A program made the position numbers and the translations under genes. Below, in pieces: positions 13,248-45,045 of a stretch of DNA of 64,000 bases. The notes beneath the pieces are model-generated. The model was not told the origin of the DNA. It saw only the letters and a list, made by a program, of their open reading frames with translations, and made no database searches. The stretch is from positions 124,156-188,155 of the forward strand of contig VTPC01002345.1 of NCBI GenBank assembly GCA_011009095.1, in the 5' to 3' direction. Numbering within the stretch: position 1 is the first letter of the stretch; each line of letters begins with the position of its first letter. This stretch comes from Ignelater luminosus. Lineage: Eukaryota; Arthropoda; Insecta; Coleoptera; Elateridae.

Positions 13248-13896
13248 CAGGGGTGGCCAACAAGTCCATAAAAAAACTTAAAAAGAAAACTCATTTAAAA
13301 AGTACAACTCTTTAACAGATCCTAAAGTCAAGAAATGACTAAAAAGGAACCGAATGCAATGTGATTATATTGATTATCACATATAGTCATATATTACAAG
13401 TGATAAAATATCACGACTGCCCTACATAGTAGGTTATAAGGCACTCAAAGTCACCCCTTTGAATTAAAACATGCAGTAACCAATAAGTGTTAAAAACACA
13501 AGTCATAAAAATTCTCAATCGTGGCTGAATCAACTTGAATGTGTTTCACTTGTAACCAAATACAACACATGAACGTAACGCTTAAACGCAACAGTATGCA
13601 TGCAGTTATGACTCATAGAAAAACACAACGATTTAGCTTGAATGTTTGGTACTGTCATACGGTAACTTCTTTTCTTTAGTATTAACAATATTATTATTAA
13701 TAATCAATGTTATCTATCCACGGTGACCACCAGATGTACAGGGTATTTCAGTATGAGGTGTACTCCCGCAAGCTATTGATAGATTAGCAAAAAAATAAGT
13801 CTAAAAGTCTTACATCATTCTTCCATGATAAATTGCCTCATATATATTTTTAAGATAAAAAGTAGATCTTGCATACACAAAAGTTGGCCACCCCTG
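13248..13896. mobile_element. hAT-type MITE, 649 bp, with perfect 8-bp TSD
   Basis: The ends are exact inverted repeats, CAGGGGTGGCCAAC at the left and GTTGGCCACCCCTG at the right. They are bracketed by a perfect 8-bp direct repeat ATATAGAA (13240-13247 and 13897-13904). An 8-bp target duplication with CAGGG-type ends is diagnostic of the hAT superfamily. There is no transposase frame inside, so this is a non-autonomous copy. Confidence 0.9.
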
Positions 13897-13904
13897 ATAT
13901 AGAA

Positions 13905-14539
13905 CATAAGGTCACTGTAAGATCTAGCTTACAAAGATTTTATATACAAAGCATTTAAAATTAAATCATATGTGAAGTCTGGGTTATTTATTGAAATATA
14001 CATGTAAAATGTTGTTATTTTTAAGAATCTATTTTGAACTGCTTCTAGTCTTTCGATATCAGTTTTAAGATATGACATAATCTTTAGTCCAATTACTTAA
14101 TATACCTGTGATACCGAAAGCTTCCAACTTGGCAATAAGTAGTTTATGATTATGCCTTGCAGAAAGTGTAAATTCAATTAACTTGCTGCTGACATGCATT
14201 TTGTGTATAATCTTCACAAACTAATAAGTTGGTTGTACTTGAACGATAAAATCCATTTGTTGTTTATTAGTGATTGCTTTATTTACTGTGCATAAAATTT
14301 TATCACAAGCAATCAATGGTTTCTAATAATTTTGGAAAGCAGCTCGTAATAATACTTTTAACTCTTCAATTTCAAACCTCATTGTTTGCAAGCCCCCTGC
14401 TACTACCTCATGCACCTGTGGATAAGTAGGACCCTGAGGATGAGTTACTTAAAGGTGCTGTTAAATGAATTTACAACTTTCAGTAAATTAAAAACATAAA
14501 TTCTTAATCCCTAATTTTCATAAGTTAAAAAAGAACATG
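13905..14539. other. Intergenic, no gene seen
   Basis: AT-rich sequence between two MITEs; nothing recognisable. Confidence 0.5.
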
Positions 14540-14541
14540 TA

Positions 14542-14973
14542 CAGTGCATTTTTTTATTATAGAATTCAGAGTAGGCCATGATTTACTATAACAGTGTATT
14601 TGACATTGATGCCATTCTCACTAAAAAAAGTACCAGTCATTAGTGTGCCATGATATTGTTTTATTAAATGTCATTTTTTTTAATGGGTAGAGTGTGGACA
14701 CCCTTGTCAAAGAAGAGAGACAAAAATATATGTTAGCTTTCTACTCATACGGTGAGTGTAAAGGATAGAATAAGAATTTACTATTAAAATTTTTCTTCTT
14801 TACACCCACACTCTTGTTTGACTCGTGTGTCCACACTCTCCCATTAGAACAATGACTTTTAATAAAACAATATCAAGGCACACTACCAGTCATCACATTG
14901 CATTTTTTTGTACACTGTAAAAATGAACTTAAACCACAGCCTACTCTGAATTCTATAATAAAGAAATGCACTG
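14542..14973. mobile_element. Palindromic Tc1/mariner-type MITE, 432 bp
   Basis: The element starts CAGTGCATTTTTTTATTATA and ends with its near reverse complement ...TGCACTG, flanked on both sides by TA (14540-14541, 14974-14975). The arms continue as inverted copies almost to the centre: for example AGAGTGTGGACAC near 14690 pairs with GTGTCCACACTCT near 14830. The whole insert is therefore a foldback. TA duplication and CAGTG ends point to the Tc1/mariner superfamily. The core TIR word ATAGAATTCAGAGTAG recurs near 31.87 kb and, inverted and slightly diverged, near 32.97 kb. Confidence 0.85.
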
Positions 14974-15399
14974 TAGTACTTATATTGTGCTCTCACTAAA
15001 AACTTGAAAAGTCAGATTCTTTTATGTAATATATATATTTTATTTTGACTGATACTATCGACCTTGCTATAGCACTGAAATAATTATATGAAGGGTACAC
15101 TGGAGTAACAATCGTAAATTACAAAATTTGAAAAATACTACCTGGTGTGTATTGGTGCACACATTTGGATATCTCCTGCCACATGGAGATAAATGTGTAG
15201 TTTTCGTGAGTAGTTTGTAGTTAGTTGTTATTAGATGTTAAATGTATTATATTGGGGTTGGAGTGTAAAATAATAAAGTATATGGATGCCTACAGTGTTC
15301 TATGAATTACTAAAGAAATAATAAAACAATACACTACCCCACATAGATTTTTGTTTATATTTCACTATGTAAGCCCCTTGTATAACATAAAACACTAAA

Positions 15400-16760
15400 A
15401 CATTGAGATAAACTCTTGATTCAGTTGAAAATACATTGCGTTAAATGAGAAACTAAATTTTAATACTGGATGGTAGTCAAACTGTTACACAAGAAAGCTT
15501 TCATATGTGTAGTTAGAATGTGCCGGTTGTTGTATGTTTTGAAATTGCAATATGCACGCTACAAGCATTTGCTAATATGATCTGTGAATCGCAATTTTTA
15601 ATCTATTCGAAGACCCAGGCTTTTGACAAAATCTTCAAACTTTAAGCTTGTGTTATTGATTGTAGCATTTAAGTTATTAACATATTGCAACTTTTCCTTT
15701 TTGTTACTGAACAATATAATATTTATTTGGATTAAATTGTAGACAATACCATTTAGATGTTAACTACAGCACATGCAGATCATGATTGAAGTTTGTACAA
15801 GCAATTGCTCTTTCTTGCAGGTTAAATAATTTGTAAATTTCTGTATTGCCTGCTTAAGAACGATAATTGCAATATGTTGAGTGAAGACAGAAGTGTAGAT
15901 GACAGATAAGATCAGTCTAATGTAGAGCCTCGTGGAACACTGTTTATGACTTCAACATAGAAGGAAGAGCTGTCTGACAGGACAACTTTTTGAACCCTTT
16001 GGTTCAAAGTCAATGTAGTGAAGGATAACTAACAAAATGTGATTTTATATTGAACGCTTTGCAAAAGTTCAATAGGACTAACAATATGAGCTTATTTTGA
16101 TCAGTAGCAATAATCACATCATCAATAATGCCTAAGAACGCAGTGCAACAGCCCTAAAACCAGATTGATTTTCTGCTAAAACATTCTTGATGATGAACTT
16201 GAATCTGACTTTCAATGACTATTTCCAAAACCTTTGATAAAGTAGGCAGTATGCTTAAATAGGTCTTAGATCTTTTAAACTTCAAGGTGTTGCTATTTTT
16301 GGAATTGGTATGACATTGGCTTTTTCCCAGAATTCAAGATAAACTGAGTGAATTAAGTAATAATTTACTAAATGGGTGAGAATTGGTAAAAAAAGAGTCA
16401 TACTAGCTTTCAAGATAAAAATCCCTATACCATTGCAACCTACAGCATTGGTTTTGATGAAAGAGAAATGTTTCATCACATCTATTTCAGATATAGCTTT
16501 TAATTTAAAGGATCTCTCTACATTTGCTTTAATATGATTTTTAAAGTAGTGAACAGTGTTTTTAATTTCATCTGATGTAATGACTGGAATAGAATTTATA
16601 AAAATGTTATTAATGGAATTTGCATGGGCTATATGGTCAGAAAGACAATTACTATTTTTTTTCTTATAAATATCTAATTGTTTTAAATCTCTCCAAAAGG
16701 ACTTTGTATTTTTTGTTCGGAGTTAAGATTTGTTTTCTTTTCACGTCCTAGCTGCAGTGA
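15400..16760 (-). mobile_element. Decayed CR1/jockey-like LINE reverse transcriptase relic
   Basis: Read on the minus strand, pieces of a non-LTR reverse transcriptase appear in order with many stops and frameshifts. A 65-codon piece at 16282-16479 contains FWEKANVIPIPK, the region before the RT fingers. Around 16.1-16.25 kb there is a segment resembling LVLLNFCKAFN. Near 15.94 kb SVPRGSTLG-like sequence matches the family G-x-P-Q-G-S motif. At about 15.62 kb KSLGLRID-like sequence resembles the conserved LG..D..L motif after the RT domain. No intact frame remains. The boundaries are approximate. Confidence 0.6.
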
Positions 16761-16999
16761 TGTGGTAAATATGGTATTTACTATGGTAGAATAATTAAAA
16801 TTAAAGGAAATTGGAAAATAGTAAGATAAATAATTAAAAATGCTTATTTTGCCACTCCTTTCAATGTGGCATGCTTGTTCATAATAGCAAAATGATATAG
16901 ATCATTGATATAATGAAAACCTGCCACCAACAAAAAGCACTGCTGAATACTGGGTAGCCTAAATGATACATTACACCAACTGTGTTTGGTTATAGCAAG

Positions 17000-18060
17000 A
17001 TGGTGCACCATGGCTTACTTTGCTGTATAAGTTAGAAACTATTTAAGTGAGGTATTTCTGAGAACTGCAGTAATTGAAATGCGATAAGACTGATTAACGT
17101 TTCCAACACCATTTCTCTTTGTTGGAAATTTAGAATATTTAGGCTGGCATAAAAAAGTTTTAGTGAAGAATATGTTTATTGCAGCAATTTTGATACATGC
17201 TTCTTGAATCTTGAGTTGGTGTCAAAAATTAAACTCAAGTTCCCTACTGAATTGACGATTATGCATTATTAGTATTGTGTGATCATTACTATGATAGAAA
17301 TTTGATTAATGTTACTACACTCAGTGCCAGCTGGTCATGGGCCATAGCTGTTATTGTTATAAAACATATATTTTTAACATTGCTTTATCTTAGAAACAAG
17401 TGACTTTTACATTAGCTATATTTTCAAATTTAGTGTTTTGATAGTTCACCATAGAAGAAAAACCAAATTTTAACAATGGCGAACAAAAACATATCTGTGA
17501 GGAAAATAGGCCATCAACTGTATCAAAATGAAGTGTCTGTTGGAAAACTTGTAAACAGACTGGTCACATTATAAGTACCCCTAAAACGTACAGGATGAAA
17601 TGTCAATCATTGCTGATGATGTCTTTATATGCTTGGGTTCTTTTAGAAAAATAAAAGACTTAATATGCATATCCTTGAACTTTACAACTTCATGGTGCTT
17701 TCAAACTATCTGATGTATACATTACAAAAAAAAAGAGGTCCAAAATAAAACCTTGTGGAGCACCAGATGTAATCAAGAAAAGGGTAGACAACTGATTATA
17801 CTAGACTTTTGTCTAATAGATAAGAATGGACTAAGTCAAGTGAATCGAGTTATTAGAAAAGCTGGAATGTAGTGCAAACTACATCTGAATCTTAAAATCA
17901 CTGTTAATGTTGATGAAAGTTGGTTGCTACCATGACAACCTATCTTTCCTGGTTTGCTATCTATTTATAGACCTTGCATACATTTATGATTACAACCCTT
18001 CTGGCTTCATTTTTTAAATGTATTTTGTGCCCTTTTACCAGTCTCACAACTTTATTAGAT
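17000..18060 (-). mobile_element. Second decayed LINE fragment, same strand
   Basis: Minus-strand translation gives another disordered set of LINE RT pieces: a GAPQGFILD-like segment near 17.75 kb, and near 17.2 kb LIFDTNSRFKKHVSKLL followed by KLFYASLNILNFQQREM, which resembles the region downstream of the RT in jockey/CR1 elements. Because the GxPQG block occurs again after the fragment at 15.4-16.8 kb, this is probably a second, tandemly placed copy and not one element. It is heavily decayed. Confidence 0.5.
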
Positions 18061-18497
18061 ATTGTTCATCCCATTTTTTTTTTTTATTTTCTACTAAAAT
18101 ACTTCAATTAAAATAGATACAATAACTAATATGGTCTTGGATAGTTTGCAGACTAAATTTTATACCGATACTTTTTTTTTCTATAATACATGTCACTCAA
18201 AATTTCCTAATTCATGTTGTTCATGTAACTAAATAAAAATCTAGATTAGTGACAAGATAATTTTACTTTGTAGTCTTAACTCCCTTTATGGATTATGATT
18301 TAGTGCGTAATGTCTGTCTAATTCTCAAATGATTTTTTTCCACAACTGTCATCTTGATGGTGCATTGATGTCAGTGTCCAAAGTATGTATGTCATTTTTC
18401 ATCAGGTTATGCATTAGCATGTGATGCATGAAAGAAGGCACATTAGGGCATGAAATGCTCCTTTTGCGCACACTACCAAAGTTTTACCTCATTCTTC
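18061..18497. other. Intergenic, no gene seen
   Basis: Between the LINE relics and the Tc1 element; AT-rich with T-runs, nothing recognisable. Confidence 0.5.
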
Positions 18498-18499
18498 TA

Positions 18500-20066
18500 C
18501 GAGCCCCGTCAACTATAGGTTCGGACACGTTAGAATTTTATTTTCTTTTGTAATTTACTTATATTAAAAGAACAAATTACAAATAGTAGTTTGGGTTTTT
18601 GCAAATGGTATGTAACACAGGTAATTATTAAATACATATATTGTTATAAATTTTTACAAACATTTATTATAAATAATAATAATAATAATAATATTGAAAT
18701 AGAAAAATGACCGTCCATTGTAACTTGGGACCCCACATTTAATATTACGTAACATCGCCCTTTGCTTTAATAACAGCCCTAATTCGAGTCGGCATGGATT
18801 CTGTTAATTTTATGCATTGTTCCGGACTTTATGAGTTCAATTTTCCGGCGCAATTCGGGTAGTGTGCGCTGCGGTTCCGCGAGCAATTTTTTCTTCATAA
18901 TTAACCACACACTTTCAATGAGGTTTAAATCTGGGTTCCTAGAAGGCCATTACATGGTATCTAGCTCATTATTCCGCAACCACGTTTTAGTGGATTTGGC
19001 GGTATGGCATGATGCACCATCCTGTTGAAAGATGTAATACCCATTGTCCGACAAAAGCTCAGTAGATGGAAGCAGACTTGTTTCCAAAATCTCAATATAT
19101 TTTTGGGCATTTACTGTTCTGTTAATTAAATGTAAATGTCCTAAAACTTTACCCGACATGCATCCCCATATCATAACACTGTCAGGAAATTTTATGGTCC
19201 TTTTCATACAGTCTTTGTAATAAGTTTCATTGCTTTTGCGGATCACTCGTTTTTACATATCACCAACGCACGCATCTAATTTAGACTTGTTGTTTCACAG
19301 TTAACAGAGGCTTTTCCTGTGCCTATTAAAAAAATGAATATTTGTAGCTTTGTAAAATTATAACAAACACACTGTCCTTACCTTATAAGATTTATATTCC
19401 TTCTTAAATAAATATTTTCGTGTTGTCTCAATGAAAATGGATTTGTTAATGTTGTCGGACCATAATTTACCCAAATCGCGTAAATTAGGGCATCGGTTTT
19501 CTTTGACAATTTTAGTCAAACTCCGCATATCACAGTCTGAAATTTGTGGAGTACATTCTGGGCTTTTACCAGTTTCAAATGATACCGTTTCTTTAAATTT
19601 TCTGATTATGTTGGCAACTGCAGAGATTGGAAGTAACAGTTTGTTTGCGATTTTTCGCCCACTTTCACCTAATCTCTGCGAATTTATAATCATGTTGCAA
19701 ATCTATACTCACATTGCAAATTTTCGCAGATACAGCTTTATCTCGAGCCATAATTCTAAATTATGCTCTGAACAAACACGTTACCACTTATTCTGTGTGT
19801 TAATTTAATCTGCTGTACCGGAAAAACATAAATAAATGAATGCATCCGAGAATATAGTTAACTAGAATTTTCGTATTATATTGTAATAATAATTTTTTAT
19901 AATACATCTCTGTATAAATTTGCAACGGTAAGTATTTAATAAATACCTATGTTACATACCATTTCAATAACTCAAACTACTGTTTGTAATTTGTTCTTTT
20001 AATATAAGAAAATTAAAAAAGAAAATAAAATTCTACCGTGTCCGAACCTATAGTTGACGGGGCTCG
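18500..20066. mobile_element. Tc1-like transposon, 1567 bp, with long inverted repeats
   Basis: The ends are perfect at the termini (CGAGCCCCGTCAACTATAGG at the left, its complement at the right) and the inverted repeat continues with few differences for more than 100 bp per side. TA flanks both ends (18498-18499, 20067-20068). A transposase relic occupies the interior on the minus strand. The near-identity of the long arms suggests moderately recent activity, although the transposase is broken. An (AAT)n tract of about 25 bp lies inside the left part at about 18670-18696. Confidence 0.93.
18728..19752 (-). pseudogene. Broken Tc1-family transposase
   Basis: The probable start at 19752 reads MARDKAVSAKIC; a helix-turn-helix part follows at 19358-19693 (RLGESGRKIANKL, then PNLRDLGKLW). 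The catalytic region at 18950-19246 shows VMIWGCMSGK and FQQDGASCHTA, which holds the second catalytic Asp. A TAA at the place where the family has a Trp-Pro segment precedes WPSRNPDLNLIESVW, the PDLNxIE block with the last acidic residue. The C-terminus ESMPTRIRAVIKAKGDVT ends at about 18728. Besides the stop there is a frameshift before that C-terminus, and the segment that should hold the first catalytic Asp is missing between about 19270 and 19240. A 59-bp stretch (19323-19381) has GTAAGG and TAG borders and, if removed, joins the frame exactly (KSYK to AQEKPLL), so it may be a true intron. Confidence 0.85.
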
Positions 20067-20419
20067 TATTATTAAAAAATACAGTTGTAGAAAGAATACT
20101 GTGTGAAATGCCTTTGGTGTTCCAGAACGCTAAAGTATAATTTTTGCGTACTAGTTGTACAAATAAGTAGTAACTGTTAATGCACTACCTTCATTTTTGC
20201 TTAAGAATCTTGGCTAAAAATTCCAGTATGATATCCATACAATATCATTTGAACCACCTGTATCAATTTTAATTTTCAACTTGTTCACCTTCCACAAAGG
20301 GTCTCCCACAGGTGGGGATTAGTGGTGGTAGAATGCAACAGCTAATGAAAGTTTTGCACAATAGTCTTTTTCTATTTGTTATTTAGATATAAATTTTGTA
20401 CTGCATAGAAAGCGCTTTT

Positions 20420-20960
20420 GTACTGATTATTAAAAGTATTTGAAATATTTACTTAAGTAAAAAAGTACTTAAATACATAAATAAACATGTACTTATACTT
20501 AAGTTTCAAGTAGCTTCTTAATTTACTTGAACTAATATTTGAAAATAGAATTAAGTATATTTTACTTTAAGCACTTCTTTATAGGTGTTTAAGTACTACA
20601 TTTGAAATACTTACTTAAGTACTGTGAAAATAAGTAGTTACTTGCACCTAAGTTTCAAGTAAGTATTTAATAATTACTGAATATTGGAACTACTTGAAGT
20701 ATTTAGTTAAGTAAGAAAGTACTTAAGTTTTGTGAAAATAAGTAGATACTGGTATTTATATGAATAAAAAGTACTTGAAACAGAGTTTTAAGTATACTTT
20801 TACTTAAAATCATTACTTTAAGTAGTATATTTCAAGTAAGTAGTTGAAAGATAGGTTAGGTACTTTTACTTCAGCTTTCAAAAGTTTAAGTACAAGTTCT
20901 TAAAATCTTAAGAAACTTATAAAATATTTATATTGGTATTTGTACTTAAATTTTGTTTTA
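20420..20960. repeat. Tract rich in palindromic ACTTAAGT words
   Basis: About 540 bp contain many variants of AAGTACTTAAGT, ACTTAAGTA and TTTCAAGTA in both orientations, with semi-regular recurrence (for example near 20450, 20500, 20610, 20650 and 20720). It has no coding potential. Dense subterminal repeats of this kind occur in some DNA transposons, but I see no clear TIR and TSD. A short patch of the same words recurs at about 30333-30370. Confidence 0.7.
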
Positions 20961-21799
20961 CAAAATAGGTACTTTGCCATTTTAACTTTGCAAAGAGGGC
21001 TGACTTATTTGCCTGTAGGTGTAGGGATTACCTTCAATCAGTCATTTACTGCATTAAATGCATAAGAAACATAAAATCTCAAAAAATACCATACATTACA
21101 TACAAAAAATAATGTTTTTATTATATTCTAACATATGTTCCATCACTGTATTGTAAATGATTAGTTTTGACTTTTGGTTAAGATAAGTCTTTTGAACTTG
21201 ATGTTATACATTCACATTAACAGGTAATCAAAACTTGACTACTGCTATTTTAGTTTTATAAGGAGATAAATTCAAACTGCTAAGAATTAACAGATATATA
21301 ATCATGAAAAGCATATTGATAAATATTGCAACATGTACCCTACTAGAGACATATTTATAATCACAATAGAAACTAATTACAATAGTTATGTTTTTCAAAC
21401 TATATACAATTATAAATAATAAGAAAGTTGTTTTTAACGTAAGAAAAAAAGTACTATTCTATATCAAAGTATCACTCTTGTAACCATCAGCTGTTCGACA
21501 TATTAGTTATGAATACTATAGGATTATTAAAGATCTACAAAATATTTTATAAATACAGTAATCTTTTCTTGATACAAAGTATGGCCTGTATAAAATATGA
21601 TACTTTTATAAATATTACTGGATCGTTCATAATAAATATTTCAGTAATCTTAGAACAATTGATAATAAAGCATTGTGTAATAACTTCCATTCTAAACACT
21701 TTTCAACTTATTACTAAAACTATACACACAGTGCTTTATTTACAATTTAAAACAAACTCATTTTTAGGACATCACATTCAAAACAGTAAATACCTTATA
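20961..21799 (-). other. Probable 3' UTR and flank of the LYSMD gene
   Basis: AT-rich, non-coding on the minus strand downstream of the LYSMD stop codon. An open frame on the plus strand at 21509-21898 overlaps the real minus-strand exon and has no family resemblance. No other gene seen. Confidence 0.5.
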
Positions 21800-22668
21800 T
21801 CAAGAATGACTGTGATGGTACTGTTCAAAATGTTCTGCAATATAAAATATGTAAATAAGAGGTACAGCAAAGATAACAATAACTATACAAATTATTAAAG
21901 CAATCCATGGTATATCTGCATCTGCACCACTACAAGACAATCTTGACACAACAGTCTCTGCAATCAATGCAGATCTCGGCAGCAAGCTTACTTGCTCATC
22001 GTCAACTTCATTTATTAAGGTATTCTCAATTACATTATCACAGACTTTTGACACTGGTTTAACGCTGCTATTGAAGATAACTTGATTAACTTCTATAGCA
22101 CCATTTGAACTGTTATTACTATTACTACTACTACTACTTGTATTAGGAATATTTAAAAATTTATCATTCAATTTTGACTTTAAAATTTCAGCATCAACCC
22201 CCTTCTTTAATGAACCATTCTTTTCACTAGGTGAACTTGATCCACTGGTATGTATACTAGCTAAAGCCATAGAAAATGGTCGAGCTGGTACTTTTACTAC
22301 CCGTTTTGCAAATATTTCATTTTCTCGATGAATATTGTTTAACCGTTTCAATTCTGAAATCTATATTATCGGTTATCGATAAAACAATAACTAATGTAAT
22401 TCAAAAAACCTACTGGACAATGGTAACGTATAGAGAGCGCTTGCAAAGTATCTCCTTCTTCAACAACTTTTTCCATGGTTGGTATATCTTGATACGATCT
22501 TTTGATAAACAATTCGGTTTCATCAGCGCTATCATCGCTGTCTTTACTTAACATTCGTTTATATCCTGTTTCTAATTGTATCTTTGGTCTGAAAATTTGT
22601 CTGGTTAGAATCAAAAACGTACACACCTAACCTTTATATTTTAATACACACCTTTGACGTTGCTTCAT
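21800..22668 (-). CDS. LysM and C-terminal membrane-anchor protein (LYSMD3/4-like)
   Basis: The spliced product is 249 residues: exon 1 22652-22668 (MKQRQR), exon 2 22410-22588, exon 3 21800-22353. One LysM domain lies at about residues 46-90 (VVEEGDTLQALSIRYHCPV continuing ELKRLNNI). A serine/asparagine-rich linker follows, then a single hydrophobic helix at about 213-237 (IPWIALIICIVIVIFAVPLI) with a short hydrophilic tail. This is the layout of animal LYSMD3/LYSMD4, single-pass membrane proteins of the Golgi/endomembrane or cell surface. The donor of intron 2 (GTAG|GTTTTT) is weak, but it alone keeps the phase and gives V-E-L-K at the LysM core; a stronger-looking GTAGGT three bases earlier would break the frame. 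There is no signal peptide. The start codon lies about 325 bp from the divergent PRMT start, so the two genes probably share a promoter region. Confidence 0.88.
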
Positions 22669-22993
22669 TTTGATTTGTTAAAATCTATTTATTTCTAAGT
22701 TTATTTATAGAACATAAAATATAGTTTATAGTCAAATTATAATTATAAAAGTTCCAGCTGTAAACGTCAAAAATTGAGGTTATATTGGGAACATTTTTGT
22801 AATATGTGTTGGCATTGAGGTTACATGTTGTCATATATCAGCATTGCCAACTTTGTTGTTTTTCTTTTTAAAATAGATTGCAGTGTGATGGATATTTGTG
22901 AGGTTAGAATTATTTATTTACATTTTGTGTTGTAAAACGTGGCTGCGGTTTTTGTAATTTAAAAGATATTCTTATTTAGAAAATCTAGAATCC
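22669..22993. promoter_or_regulatory. Divergent promoter region between LYSMD and PRMT genes
   Basis: Only about 325 bp separate the start codon of the minus-strand LYSMD gene from that of the plus-strand PRMT gene. The stretch must hold both 5' UTRs and both core promoters. I see no TATA box I would trust; TTTATAG at about 22700-22710 is not convincing. Head-to-head spacing of this kind usually implies a shared bidirectional promoter, which is inference here. Confidence 0.5.

Positions 22994-45045
<22,052 letters not shown>

Noticed and set aside
21509..21898. 129-codon plus-strand frame
   Set aside because: Overlaps the LYSMD last exon on the other strand and resembles no family; composition is random AT-rich.
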